Assembly (NCBI GenBank): GCA_965228005.1
Contig: CBDDGV010000003.1
Span: 1 to 64,000 of the forward strand
From: JBCCXZ01 sp965228005
GTDB lineage: Bacteria > Planctomycetota > Planctomycetia > Pirellulales > Lacipirellulaceae
DNA length: 64,000 nt
Direction: 5' to 3'
A program made the position numbers and the translations under genes. Positions 1 to 8,213 of this stretch are shown here, in pieces. Under the pieces are notes generated by a model. That model was not told the origin of the DNA. It did no database searches and saw nothing but the letters and a program-made list of their open reading frames with translations. Positions within the stretch are counted from its first letter, which is position 1; each line of letters starts with the position of its first letter.

Positions 1-710
1 ACGGCACGGGCGCCGTCCGCCGCGAGAAGATGTCGCGCCTCCGGCAGACCATCGCCCGCAACATGGTGGCCTCCTACACCACCATCCCCCAGCTCACCAA
101 CTTCGACGACGTCGACATCACCGAGCTGGAGCACCTCCGCAAAGAGAGCAAGGAGGACTACGCCACGCAGGGCATCAAGCTCACTACGATGCCGTTCCTG
201 ATCAAGGCGGTCGCCTCGGCGCTGAAGCTCCACCCGGTGGTCAACTCGTCGGTCGATATGGAAACGGCCGAGGTGATCTACAAGGAGTACGTCAACATCG
301 GGATCGCGGTCGACACCGAGAAGGGCCTGGTCGTCCCCGTGATGCGCGACGCCGACCGCAAGAACATCCCGCAGATCGCCCGCGAGCTGGCCGGCATCGC
401 CGAGTCGGCCCGCACGGGCAGCTTCGCGGTGGAAGACCTCCGCGGCGGCACGTTCACCATCAGCAACCTCGGCGCGGTCGGCGGCACCTACTCCACGCCG
501 ATCATCAACCCGCCGGAGAGCGCCATCCTCCTCGCCGGCCGCAGCCGCACGCTGCCGACCTACGTCGAGAACCACATCGAGCCGCGGCTGGTGATGCCGC
601 TCTCGATCACGTACGACCACCGCACCGTCGACGGCGCCGCCGCGGCGCGGTTCCTGAACGACGTGAAGGGTTACCTCGCCAACCCGGGTCGGCTGCTGTT
701 GGCGCCGTAA
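1..710 (+). CDS. 2-oxoacid dehydrogenase E2 (dihydrolipoamide acyltransferase), 3' part
   Basis: This is the C-terminal catalytic domain of a lipoate-dependent acyltransferase, the E2 core of a pyruvate, 2-oxoglutarate or branched-chain dehydrogenase complex in the cytoplasm. The frame is open from base 3 at the window edge, and the ATG at 30 is internal: the preceding codons give a GAVRREKM stretch that fits the start of the catalytic domain. The active-site signature DHRTVDG lies near the C-terminus, with the catalytic His codon at 618-620. The lipoyl and E1/E3-binding domains must lie upstream of the window. Which complex it serves cannot be decided from this part. Confidence 0.93.
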   Translation, partial: GTGAVRREKMSRLRQTIARNMVASYTTIPQLTNFDDVDITELEHLRKESKEDYATQGIKLTTMPFLIKAVASALKLHPVVNSSVDMETAEVIYKEYVNIGIAVDTEKGLVVPVMRDADRKNIPQIARELAGIAESARTGSFAVEDLRGGTFTISNLGAVGGTYSTPIINPPESAILLAGRSRTLPTYVENHIEPRLVMPLSITYDHRTVDGAAAARFLNDVKGYLANPGRLLLAP

Positions 711-785
711 CACACGCGATCACGTCATCACGATGCGCTTAAGAAACTCGAGAGCATCATTCTATCTAGTGAATTCGCTCCTAAG

Positions 786-1394
786 ATGGACGGAGTCTCG
801 GACGCCGATTTCAAGAGGTTCTTTGGCGCTCTGCTCACCATTGTTCGAGTAGTGGGTTGGCCAGATCTTCCCAATCACCTTAAGACAATTCTTCAAGACT
901 CGGACCGCGGCTGCATCCTTTCGATGGTGGAGTCGTTGAATGTCCTTCTGGAAAGGCAGATCAGACTCAAGTTCACTGCTTTGTCTGGGGTCAACGAGAA
1001 GGACTTGGACTTCTTACTGTCTAGGAGACCAATTCCTCCGCTTGGGTCATTCGGAGTTCGGATTACCCTGGCACGGGCGCTCGGACTCATCGAAGACGAC
1101 GTACGGGCAGCTCTAGCGCAGTTCCAGGCTTTGAGAAATGATCAGGCACACTCTCTTATCAGCAAGAGTATTAGAGAAGAGAAAGTCATCGCCGTTATCA
1201 ACCAGTTTCAACCTGAACCGGCGGCTGGTCTGGTAGAAGCGTGCGAGAATTGGGACCACATCGTGCCCCAGGTATGTGAACTTGCCTCGATGGATGCTGA
1301 GAAGGTTCGAAGTAGCACTGAAAGACCACGTAAGCTGCTTACAATGGTCTATTTCTATCTCATGTGGAGACTTATAACCGCTCCAACTACTTAG
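786..1394 (+). CDS. MltR/HEPN-like protein, orphan
   Basis: A 202-residue all-helical protein without signal peptide. Residues 84-123 (PPLGSFGVR, then LARALGLI, then RNDQAHS) resemble the conserved core of the mannitol-repressor (MltR) family, which reads roughly 'FsaRi-lAyalGli' followed by 'iRN-AH'. The R117-x4-H122 spacing is also the RNA-cleaving motif of HEPN proteins. No mannitol genes are nearby, so a repressor role is not supported by context. Its base composition is visibly less GC-rich than its neighbours, and it sits next to a repeat mosaic and a toxin-antitoxin pair, which suggests recent acquisition. Family assignment is by eye; function unknown. Confidence 0.7.
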   Translation: MDGVSDADFKRFFGALLTIVRVVGWPDLPNHLKTILQDSDRGCILSMVESLNVLLERQIRLKFTALSGVNEKDLDFLLSRRPIPPLGSFGVRITLARALGLIEDDVRAALAQFQALRNDQAHSLISKSIREEKVIAVINQFQPEPAAGLVEACENWDHIVPQVCELASMDAEKVRSSTERPRKLLTMVYFYLMWRLITAPTT

Positions 1395-1424
1395 ACGGTG
1401 TATAGCCTGCGTGCTTGCTTGGTG

Positions 1425-1450
1425 GCATGCCCACGCTCGCGTGGGCATGC
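1425..1450. repeat. 26-base perfect palindrome, copy 1
   Basis: GCATGCCCACGC followed by TC and GCGTGGGCATGC-type arms forms a near-perfect palindrome 31 bases after the stop of the MltR-like gene. The same core recurs at 1787-1810 and 1831-1857. It could fold in RNA as a 3' end hairpin, but no T-run follows. Confidence 0.75.
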
Positions 1451-1786
1451 TAGGTTTCCAATCGCACTTCTTGCCCCAACGGGGCTAAACATCATAGCCC
1501 AGGGTCAGCCTGCCGCAGGCAGGCGCCACCCTGGGTTACCGGTCGAAACCCAACACGTCCGAGCGGGCCGCGCTGCCGCAATCGGCACGCCGCCGAGGAC
1601 GCCTCAAACCGCGGCGTGCCGCGGCCTCGATCATCCACCGGCCGCAATCGCCTCGACCGCTCGGCCGTTTCTTGTACCGCTTCGAAAACCCAGGGTGGCG
1701 GCTCGGGTTCGCTGCGCTCCCCGGCCTTGACCCTGGGCTACGTTGTATAGCCCCTTCAGGGCAAATGCGCACGAACCAACCGGTGC

Positions 1787-1857
1787 CATGCCCACGCTTG
1801 CGTGGGCATGCCTAATCGACCATTGCATTCGCATGCCAACGCGAGCGTGGGCATGGC
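1787..1857. repeat. Same palindrome, copies 2 and 3 in tandem
   Basis: Copy 2 (1787-1810) is a near-perfect palindrome on CATGCCCACGC; copy 3 (1831-1857) has one base change in the left arm (GCCAACGC for GCCCACGC). They are separated by 20 bases and end 12 bases from the stop codon of the minus-strand reductase gene, so they may also act as its 3' end structure. Confidence 0.7.
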
Positions 1858-1869
1858 ACTGCCCCGCGA

Positions 1870-2397
1870 CTACGCCACCGCGTACTCCGACTGCACAAAC
1901 CCGTTCTCAAACGCCCGCGTCTCGACGTGCTTGAGCCGCAGGTCCCCCGGCAGCGGGCCGAACAGCGGGATTCCCTCGCCCAGCAGCACGGGGATGCGGG
2001 TGATGATTAGCCGGCCGATCAACCCCGCGGCGAGGAATGACTGGATCGTCCGCCCGCCGTCGATGTAGAGGTGCTTCGCGCCGCGCTCCTCGAGCGCCGC
2101 CGCCACCGACTCCGCCGGCCCGGGCATCGCCTCCACTTTCCCGCGGAGCTCTTCCGGCACGTCCAGCGGCCGGCTGGTCAGCACCACCACCGGCGCCTCG
2201 TAGGGCCAGGGAATGTCGAACGACAGCACCTTCTCGTAGGTGTTCCGCCCCATCACGAGGTAATCGACCGTCTCCATGAAGCGGTAGTAGCCGTAGTCGT
2301 CCTGGTCGTCCGCCGGGTCGCCGAGCCAATCGATGTCGCCGTCCTTGCGTGCGATGAACCCATCGAGGCTCGTCGCGATGAACACCGACGCTTCCAT
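1870..2397 (-). CDS. Dihydrofolate reductase family protein (RibD C-terminal type)
   Basis: A 175-residue cytoplasmic protein with the DHFR/RibD-C fold: an N-terminal strand followed by SLDGFIA, the VMGRNTYE motif, then a central YIDGGRTIQSFL glycine motif for NADPH binding. This is the small stand-alone class (YwjB/YyaP-like) that reduces unidentified pteridine- or pyrimidine-type substrates; it is not the housekeeping FolA. The length is normal for that class. It follows the toxin-antitoxin pair on the same strand, separated by 67 bases that carry a GC-rich hairpin, so it is probably not part of that operon. Confidence 0.87.
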   Translation of the reverse strand: MEASVFIATSLDGFIARKDGDIDWLGDPADDQDDYGYYRFMETVDYLVMGRNTYEKVLSFDIPWPYEAPVVVLTSRPLDVPEELRGKVEAMPGPAESVAAALEERGAKHLYIDGGRTIQSFLAAGLIGRLIITRIPVLLGEGIPLFGPLPGDLRLKHVETRAFENGFVQSEYAVA

Positions 2398-2417
2398 ATC
2401 GTTCCCTCTCCGATTTA

Positions 2418-2440
2418 GCCCCCGGCGAGTCGCCGGGGGC
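2418..2440. repeat. GC-rich perfect hairpin between reductase and toxin genes
   Basis: GCCCCCGGCGA and its complement TCGCCGGGGGC form an 11-base-pair stem with almost no loop. It lies between two minus-strand genes and has no T-run, so it is a repeat or RNA-processing structure more than a classical terminator. Confidence 0.55.
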
Positions 2441-2464
2441 CCTACAAGACCGCTCCCACCAAGT

Positions 2465-2899
2465 TCAGCCGGTCACGCCGGCGATCGGAACCAACGTCAA
2501 AGGCTGATCGCCATTCGCCCGGAACACGCCGAAGTCCTTCGCGTCCAGCGTGAAGACTTCGCCGATCTTCTCGCGGTTGGCGAGGTGCATCAGGCACGCA
2601 TCCGCGAAATCGAAGGCCTGATCGGCGTACTGTCGCAGAATCTCGCGGATCGCCGGCATGTCCCCGCCGTCGATCGGCATCAGTTCGAGGAAACCGCCAT
2701 CGCAGTGCAGCAGCAGTTCTTCCAATTGGGTGCGATTACGGCGGAGCAGGTAAGCCGCCTCCGTCAGCACCGGCAGGCAAGTGAACAAACGCGGCGGCAG
2801 CGTGTCGAACGCCTCGACGCACGCGCGGTGGTGCGTCTGCCGGGAACTGAGCAGACACACCAGCGGCCCCGTATCAACAAGAATCGACCGTGCCGCCAT
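2465..2899 (-). CDS. PIN-domain toxin (VapC-like ribonuclease)
   Basis: A 144-residue PIN-domain protein. The metal-binding acidic residues are visible: D9 in ILVDTGPL, E47 in VLTEAAY, D97/D100 in FDFADACL and D119 in FTLDAKDF. PIN toxins cleave RNA and are neutralised by a partner antitoxin. The frame is open further upstream, but the ATG at 2899 places D9 at the usual position and overlaps the upstream antitoxin gene by 26 bases, as usual for coupled toxin-antitoxin pairs. The target RNA is unknown. Confidence 0.87.
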   Translation of the reverse strand: MAARSILVDTGPLVCLLSSRQTHHRACVEAFDTLPPRLFTCLPVLTEAAYLLRRNRTQLEELLLHCDGGFLELMPIDGGDMPAIREILRQYADQAFDFADACLMHLANREKIGEVFTLDAKDFGVFRANGDQPLTLVPIAGVTG

Positions 2900-3161
2900 C
2901 GGAGCCGAATCCCTCCATGTGCTCGGAGTTCGTAGCCAAATCGGCCGGACCGTCCGTGATACAGCCGACAAGGCCGAGGCGCTTGGCCGCGTCCAAGGCG
3001 GTCTCGCCGTTGGAGGTTGTCTCCAGGTTTCCTTCGGGGTCGGCTGAGGGCACCCGCGAGAGCAGGAATTGCTCCGGCGAGACGCCGAGGCGTTCTGCTC
3101 TCGTCGCCACGTAGCGGCGTTGCCCGTCGGTCAGATCAATCTGGCTGGGGTCGGTCGACAT
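2874..3161 (-). CDS. Antitoxin partner of the PIN toxin
   Basis: A 95-residue acidic protein directly upstream of, and overlapping, the PIN toxin. The N-terminal half (DLTDGQRRYVATRAERLG, then SPEQFLL) looks like a short DNA-binding helix pair; the C-terminal half is acidic and low in order, suitable for blocking the toxin. It matches no antitoxin family that I recognise firmly. The ATG at 3161 lies 6 bases after a -10 box, so the messenger is probably leaderless. Confidence 0.7.
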   Translation of the reverse strand: MSTDPSQIDLTDGQRRYVATRAERLGVSPEQFLLSRVPSADPEGNLETTSNGETALDAAKRLGLVGCITDGPADLATNSEHMEGFGSDGGTVDSC

Positions 3162-3167
3162 ATTTCA

Positions 3168-3197
3168 ATCATACAACCGCACAGCGCCTCAGGGCAA
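3168..3197 (-). promoter_or_regulatory. Promoter of the toxin-antitoxin pair, leaderless
   Basis: On the minus strand, TTGCCC (3197-3192), an 18-base spacer and TATGAT (3173-3168) precede the antitoxin ATG at 3161 by only 6 bases. Transcription would start at or next to the A of the start codon. The boxes are seen; use is inferred. Confidence 0.55.
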
Positions 3198-3222
3198 AGC
3201 AACCGTCTTTTGCCTGTGGGTG

Positions 3223-3228
3223 TAGAAT
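3223..3228 (+). promoter_or_regulatory. -10 box of the desaturase gene, probable leaderless start
   Basis: TAGAAT ends 6 bases before the desaturase ATG at 3235, the same geometry as the divergent antitoxin gene. No good -35 box is seen 17-18 bases upstream. Confidence 0.4.
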
Positions 3229-3234
3229 GGGGCC

Positions 3235-4203
3235 ATGACCCCCGCCGCGGCCACCACCCGCGAACGACTCCGCCCGCTGCACGAGCCGCCGCTGCGGTTC
3301 GGCGGGCACTTCCTGGCCGGCGGTGCGCACCTGGCGCTCGCGGCGGCCTCCATCGCGGCCTGGACCGCCGGCTACTGGCCGCTGAGCGTGCTGCTCTGGC
3401 CGGCCCTCGCCTGGATGGGCCACGCCGCCCTCTCGCGGCTGCACGAGGCCGCCCACCGCATGCTGTTCCGCTCCCGCGTGCTCAACGAAGCCGTCGGCGT
3501 GCTCATCGGCACGCTCGCCCTCACGCCGCTGAGCGTCTACCGCTACGTCCACAACCAGCACCACGCCCACCTCGGCCGCCGCGACGACCCGGAGTTCCGG
3601 CCCTACAACCTCCCCGAGGCCCCGCGGTGGAAGCGGCTGGCGTACGCCTGGCTCGAGCTGCTCGCCGGGTGGGTCTTCACGCCGGCGCTTTACTCACTAC
3701 GGACCGCCCGGGCGTGGCCGTCGCTCTCCCCCGGGCTGCGGCGCCGGCTCGTCTTCGAGTGGGCACTCTTGTTTGCCGCCTGGGCGGCCATCCTGCTGCT
3801 CGTGCACCGCACCGGCACGTGGGGCTGGCTGCTGGCCGGCCACCTCGGCCCCGCATGGATCGCCGGCTCGGCGCAGACGGTCCGCAAGTTCACCGAGCAC
3901 CTCGGCCGCTTCGGCGAGACCATCCCCGAGATGACCCGCACCGTGGTCTACGAGCGGCCGATTGGTCGGGCCGCCTCCCGCAGCCAGCTGCACGTCGAGC
4001 ACCACGGCACGCACCACCGCTGGCCGGGTATCCCGTTCCACAACCTGCCCGAGGCGACGCCGGTGGTGTACGAAGAGCAGCGAGCGCGGCTGCTCTACCC
4101 CAACCACTGGGCCGCCGTCCGCGACATGCTGCCGAACCTCCTCGACCCGCGGGTGGGGCCGCAGTGGCTCGACGGGCGATCCGCAGGAGCGACAAACGCC
4201 TAG
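3235..4203 (+). CDS. Membrane fatty acid desaturase family protein
   Basis: A 322-residue integral membrane di-iron enzyme that introduces a double bond into, or hydroxylates, an acyl or related lipid chain. The three histidine boxes are present: HEAAH at 70-74, HNQHH at 106-110 and HVEHH at 253-257 followed by GTHHR. Hydrophobic segments lie between the boxes (about 25-65, 85-100, 140-155 and 175-210). Length fits the bacterial family. It is convergent with the downstream gene, with only 12 bases between stops. The exact substrate (acyl lipid, sphingolipid or carotenoid) cannot be read from sequence. Confidence 0.9.
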   Translation: MTPAAATTRERLRPLHEPPLRFGGHFLAGGAHLALAAASIAAWTAGYWPLSVLLWPALAWMGHAALSRLHEAAHRMLFRSRVLNEAVGVLIGTLALTPLSVYRYVHNQHHAHLGRRDDPEFRPYNLPEAPRWKRLAYAWLELLAGWVFTPALYSLRTARAWPSLSPGLRRRLVFEWALLFAAWAAILLLVHRTGTWGWLLAGHLGPAWIAGSAQTVRKFTEHLGRFGETIPEMTRTVVYERPIGRAASRSQLHVEHHGTHHRWPGIPFHNLPEATPVVYEEQRARLLYPNHWAAVRDMLPNLLDPRVGPQWLDGRSAGATNA

Positions 4204-4215
4204 TCCGCGATCCGG

Positions 4216-6117
4216 CTACCGCGACCGCGGCTCGTTCTGTGGTTGGGTAGCGTCAACGACCAGGGCCACCCAGTCTTTTGTCCGGCCGGCCGGGGGCGAC
4301 CCCAAGCTCTGCACGCCGCCGCCGGAAACCTCGGCGACCGATCCCGCCCGCAGCGGCCCGCCTTCGACCGGATCGAACCAACGCACCCGGAAGGGTTGGT
4401 CGAAGCCCTCCAGGTCCAGCGTCGGAGCCGGCGGTTTCTCGCCGCCGGGCACGTAGATCGCATAGACCGAGCCCGGCTTCGCGAAGCAGTAGTCGTCCGT
4501 CGCGGCGGTCAGCTCGCCCCGTGGCGCCATCTCCCAGTAGGGCAGGTAATTCTCGAAGAAGTCGAGCGCGTGCCGCGTCTGCCGCCACAGGTTCTCGCGT
4601 TGCCGCCAGTCCTCGCTGCCGAGGTCGTTGTGCGGGAACTTGGCGCCGAAGTACCACTCCACGCCGGCGGCGCCGCCCATCAGCGAACCCCACAGCACGT
4701 GCCGACGCAGAGCATCGCGCCTCGGGTCGTCGGCGTCCGGCACAGCACCGGTGTGCCAGGGGCCGGCCTCGTCCATCGTGATCAACCAAGGCCGGCCCGC
4801 CTCCTCCGACCGCCGCCGCCACTTGAGGATCTCGCCGTGAACCTGGTGCGGGCGGTCCACCTGCAGGGAGAGCCCGTCGAGGCACGAGTGTCCGAGCAGC
4901 GCCGGCAGGGAATCCTCCTTCCAAACAGCCGTCGCATGGGTGTGGATCAATACCGGGCGTGCGCCCCGATCGTAGTGATGGAAGAAATCCGCCATCGCCC
5001 GCTGCTGCTCCGGCGTCTGGCCCTCTGGGGAAAACTCGACGGGCCCGTTCTCCTCGCCCAAGTTCCAAACGAGCCCCGGGTGGTGGCCGAAGCGTGCGAT
5101 CAACTCGTGGTAGTAGAGGCTCCGAAGCCTGCCCACGTCGCCGTCGTCGAGCAGCAGCTCGTTCTCCGTCTCCTGCGTCACGACGTGCAACAGCACCCCG
5201 CGACGCTGCATGTGCCGGAACACGATCTCCCACTGGTCGAGCTTGCTGCAGTCGAACCGCGTCCGGTCGCGCGGGTCGGCGTAGGGCCACACGTCGTTGC
5301 CGTCGCCGCCGATGTTCATCGTCAGGAAGTACGCGGCGTTCATCCCGGCAGACGCGAGGTAGTTGATCGCCCCGATCAGCCCCTTGCCTTTCCCGCCCCG
5401 CCAGGTCGGGTCACCCGGACGCCAGTCCCGCACGTGGTCTGCGTAGCGGTGGAGCCGCCGCGGCGGGGCCGCTTCGCCGTCGCGGGCGTCGGCCTGCACG
5501 GCGTAGGTGCCGTCGAAGTCTTCGAATGCGAGCAGGTTCTCCGGGCTGTTCGCTCCGCCTTTGAGCCAGGGTTCTCCCGTACGCTGGAACTTGAAGTAGC
5601 CGTCCTGCACAGTCAGCGATCCGCGGCGGTAGAAGTCGCGGCCTCCGTCGACCGGCGCTGGCGCCACCTCGAACCGGCCCGTCGCTTGCTCAAGCTCCAC
5701 AGCTGTGCCCGCTTGGGGCCGGGAATCGAGCGCGATGCCAGGCCCGGTCCGCAGCTCCGCCGAGTACCGCCACTCGCCGGCCCTGCCGGGAGAGAACCGC
5801 ACCTTCCAGACCCTGCCCGCATCCGCGCCCGTCTCGGCAGCGTCCCCGTCCGCGGCGTAGAAGCCCCGAACCACACGCCGCGAATCCCCGAACCTGCCGT
5901 GCTTGAACGTCACCAGCAGGCGGTAGTCGGTGAATGGGTTGATGGCGTCGCTCTCGGACGTCTCGGGCCCCAGGAAGGCGATCTCTTTCGGTTCCCAGAG
6001 GCCCGGCGGGGCCTCTTCGGCGGACGTGGTCGCAACTGCGCAGGCCATCAGCCACGCGAGGGCAACGGCCTTAGCAATCCAATTCCCTGAGCGCACCTGT
6101 AAGGGTCTCCGTCTCAC
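4216..6117 (-). CDS. Secreted DUF5060/glycosidase-like protein
   Basis: A 633-residue exported protein. A basic N-terminus and hydrophobic stretch ending in ATTSAEE form a signal peptide. Residues about 35-155 match the DUF5060 beta-sandwich (LLVTFKH, then VRFSPGRAGEWRYSA). The centre is a TIM-barrel of the DUF4038/apiosidase kind (FKFQRTGEPWLKGGANSPEN; LVWNLGEENGP; MDEAGPWH), and the end is a short collagen-binding-like domain (YAIYVPGG). The GEENGP and DEAGP segments offer acidic residues typical of retaining glycosidases. It probably cleaves plant- or algal-derived glycans outside the cytoplasm; the substrate is unknown. Confidence 0.85.
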   Translation of the reverse strand: MRRRPLQVRSGNWIAKAVALAWLMACAVATTSAEEAPPGLWEPKEIAFLGPETSESDAINPFTDYRLLVTFKHGRFGDSRRVVRGFYAADGDAAETGADAGRVWKVRFSPGRAGEWRYSAELRTGPGIALDSRPQAGTAVELEQATGRFEVAPAPVDGGRDFYRRGSLTVQDGYFKFQRTGEPWLKGGANSPENLLAFEDFDGTYAVQADARDGEAAPPRRLHRYADHVRDWRPGDPTWRGGKGKGLIGAINYLASAGMNAAYFLTMNIGGDGNDVWPYADPRDRTRFDCSKLDQWEIVFRHMQRRGVLLHVVTQETENELLLDDGDVGRLRSLYYHELIARFGHHPGLVWNLGEENGPVEFSPEGQTPEQQRAMADFFHHYDRGARPVLIHTHATAVWKEDSLPALLGHSCLDGLSLQVDRPHQVHGEILKWRRRSEEAGRPWLITMDEAGPWHTGAVPDADDPRRDALRRHVLWGSLMGGAAGVEWYFGAKFPHNDLGSEDWRQRENLWRQTRHALDFFENYLPYWEMAPRGELTAATDDYCFAKPGSVYAIYVPGGEKPPAPTLDLEGFDQPFRVRWFDPVEGGPLRAGSVAEVSGGGVQSLGSPPAGRTKDWVALVVDATQPQNEPRSR

Positions 6118-6194
6118 ACTGCGTGGCCCGTTTCATCGAAGCCAATGCCGCCCGAGCAGCGTAGCCGAACACACGCTTCCGGTCAGCAGTGCGC

Positions 6195-6230
6195 AAAAAA
6201 CCGGCCGCTCCTGAAGAGAGGAACGGCCGG
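6195..6230 (-). terminator. Rho-independent terminator of the PEP-CTERM gene
   Basis: On the minus strand, CCGGCCGTTCC pairs with GGAGCGGCCGG (one mismatch) around a short loop, followed by TTTTTT, 30 bases after the stop of the PEP-CTERM gene. Confidence 0.85.
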
Positions 6231-6259
6231 TCGTTGTGTCTTGCGATTCTCGCTGACCG

Positions 6260-6907
6260 CTACTTGCGGCGACGCAGCACCACCAGGGCGCCGAGCGAAA
6301 GCAACGCAGCCGAGGTCGGCTCGGGGATCATGAACTCCTCGGTCTGCACCGCGGTGACGAGCCAGTCGTTGAAGTTGCCACTGCCTTCCAGCCAGCCGCG
6401 GCCGACGATGGTCGTGGTGTCGCCCGACAGCCGGTAGCCGTCCATCCGGAACTCAAACGCCTCGCCGTCGCCGTCGAGCGCGCCGGTCAGCACGTAAGAG
6501 GAAGGAGAGGGCGCCGGGCCGACGTCTGAGTACGTCAGCGTGCCCGTCCCGCCGGTGGCGATGAAGCCGTCGGCCACGGGCGTCACGCCGGTGAGCGTGT
6601 AGCTAACGTCCCAGGTCTCGCCGGTGAAGTTGTTGATCGTCGTGCCGCTGATGGTCGCGGTCGAACTGAATACGGGCCAGGTCAGAGTGACCGGGCCTGC
6701 GCCGACCACGTCGAAGGTCGGGCCGTTGCCCGCGGGAGGCGTCCCCGCGTCGAAGCGGATGCCGTAGGGCTCGGTGGGCGTGGCGATCGCCCCGTCAGGA
6801 TGATTAAAGAGTTCGTAAACGCCAAACGTCAGTGCGCCGGCGTTGGCGTGGGAAGCGGCACTCGCCATCAAGAGGCAGAGTGCAGCCAGCCATGGTGTCC
6901 GGTTCAT
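6260..6907 (-). CDS. PEP-CTERM sorting-domain protein
   Basis: A 215-residue secreted protein with an N-terminal signal peptide (residues 1-23, cut after SHANA) and a C-terminal PEP-CTERM tail: IPEPTSAAL, a hydrophobic segment and the basic end RRRK. Such tails are recognised by exosortase for anchoring at the envelope or release. The middle is a beta-rich domain, low in Cys, with no family that I recognise. It stands alone, with its own terminator and 256 upstream bases before the next gene. Its role at the cell surface is unknown. Confidence 0.88.
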   Translation of the reverse strand: MNRTPWLAALCLLMASAASHANAGALTFGVYELFNHPDGAIATPTEPYGIRFDAGTPPAGNGPTFDVVGAGPVTLTWPVFSSTATISGTTINNFTGETWDVSYTLTGVTPVADGFIATGGTGTLTYSDVGPAPSPSSYVLTGALDGDGEAFEFRMDGYRLSGDTTTIVGRGWLEGSGNFNDWLVTAVQTEEFMIPEPTSAALLSLGALVVLRRRK

Positions 6908-7163
6908 TAGGCCGCTCCAGATGAAAGATCTACGTGGAAGAAGGGATTCTAAATCGAAAGCAAGCTAAGCAGTATCAAGCTCCACGGGAGCAGACTCTGA
7001 CCTGTGGTTACTCACATATGGGCGTTACGCTACCTGAGGATTCAGTGGACGGCAAGGATTTTCTAAGGATTCCTTAGCGAATACCTCGTGCGGATTCGGT
7101 GCGCAAACCCGAGAAACGCCCAAACATGCGGCGTAAGCGGCCGATTCCCTGCACAAAACCCCG

Positions 7164-8213
7164 CTACTGCCGGAAGCCCAGCAGCGGGAAGCACAGCCAG
7201 GGGATGCACAAAGAGGCCAAGCCGATCGCCCACCGCAGCGGGCCCAGCTCCACCTTGTCGTTCGCCGTCGGCGGGTGGTGGATGCCCATCAGGATCACCA
7301 GCACCAGCATCGGCGTCCACAACACGGCGTCGTTCAGGTTGTACACCACGTAGGCGATCGCCAACGCCACAAACCACCGCGCCAGGGTGTGGGCCCGCTT
7401 CAGGAACAACGCGTAGATCGTGTGCCCGCCATCGAGCTGACTGATCGGCAGCATGTTCAGCCCCGTGATCAGCATCCCCACCCAGCCGGCCATGAAGTAC
7501 GGCCCCAACTGGCTCCGCGAAACCCAAACCTGGTCGGCCCACTCGGGGTGCGCCCGCCCGAGCATCCACTGGCCGATCACCGGCAGGTAGAGCTGAAACT
7601 CCCCCGGCTCCGCGGCCGTGCTCAGGTCCAGCCGGCTGATGCCCACCCAGAACACCGGCACCGCCACCACCAGCCCCGCGAGCGGGCCCGCGATGCCGAT
7701 GTCGAAAATCTGCTTCCGGTCCGCCTTCAACCCCTCCATGCCGATCACGGCGCCCATTGTGCCGATCGCGTTGAACGGCACCGGGATGCACAGCGGGTAG
7801 CTGGCCGGGATGCGGTGCCGCACCGTCTGCAGGAAGTGCCCCATCTCGTGGGTGAGCAGGATCGCCAGCACGGCCCCCATGTAGGTCAGGCCCAGCGACC
7901 AGTTGATCTTCACCACCCGCCACATCATTGCCAGCGAGCTGGTGTACTCCGGGGCCACCGGGTCCCAGAAAGTCGCCCCCACCCAGAACGTCGAGGCGCA
8001 CGTCGCCAGAAAGAGCGCCAGCGGCAGCCTCACGCTCCGCCGCGGCGACGAACGGAGGTCGGAAGCACGCAGCTCCCGGTAGGGCATCGGCTTCGCCCCG
8101 CCTGCTGAAGGGTCAGCAGAAGGCGCGTTAACGCCGGGGGGAGTCGAGGCCGGGGGCGTCGCCTTCGGGGCCTCGCCGGGCGACGTCGTCGGGCTCGGGC
8201 CGGTGCTGCTCAT
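7164..8213 (-). CDS. Site-2-protease family (M50) membrane metalloprotease
   Basis: A 349-residue polytopic membrane protein. The zinc motif HEMGH is at 122-126 and the third ligand motif, NMLPISQLDGG, at 253-263; FNAIGTMGAV lies between. The first 45 residues are a Pro/Ser/Thr-rich cytoplasmic extension. About six hydrophobic segments follow. There is no PDZ domain between the two active-site segments, so this is the compact EGY1/peptidase-M50 type and not RseP. It cleaves membrane-embedded substrates; none is evident from its neighbours. Confidence 0.88.
   Translation of the reverse strand: MSSTGPSPTTSPGEAPKATPPASTPPGVNAPSADPSAGGAKPMPYRELRASDLRSSPRRSVRLPLALFLATCASTFWVGATFWDPVAPEYTSSLAMMWRVVKINWSLGLTYMGAVLAILLTHEMGHFLQTVRHRIPASYPLCIPVPFNAIGTMGAVIGMEGLKADRKQIFDIGIAGPLAGLVVAVPVFWVGISRLDLSTAAEPGEFQLYLPVIGQWMLGRAHPEWADQVWVSRSQLGPYFMAGWVGMLITGLNMLPISQLDGGHTIYALFLKRAHTLARWFVALAIAYVVYNLNDAVLWTPMLVLVILMGIHHPPTANDKVELGPLRWAIGLASLCIPWLCFPLLGFRQ

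Larger units (their letters stand above)
1395..1869. repeat. Intergenic mosaic of inverted repeats
   Basis: No gene is supported in these 475 bases. Three copies of a palindrome with core GCCCACGC/GCGTGGGC lie at 1425-1450, 1787-1810 and 1831-1857. An element bounded by CCCAGGGT (1498-1505) and ACCCTGGG (1528-1535) recurs in reverse complement at 1689-1737. Short GCCCC/GGGGC hairpins lie at about 1473-1486 and 1749-1763. The order is roughly mirror-symmetrical around position 1610. Such palindromes are common between planctomycete genes; that they are mobile or structural repeats is inference. Confidence 0.75.

Noticed and set aside
1398..2068. Short frames within the repeat mosaic and its edge
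   Set aside because: They run through palindromic repeats and show no protein-like pattern or ribosome site.
4243..6090. A 615-codon open frame on the + strand opposite the DUF5060 gene
   Set aside because: It mirrors a well-supported minus-strand gene, lacks recognisable domains and is expected from the high GC content.
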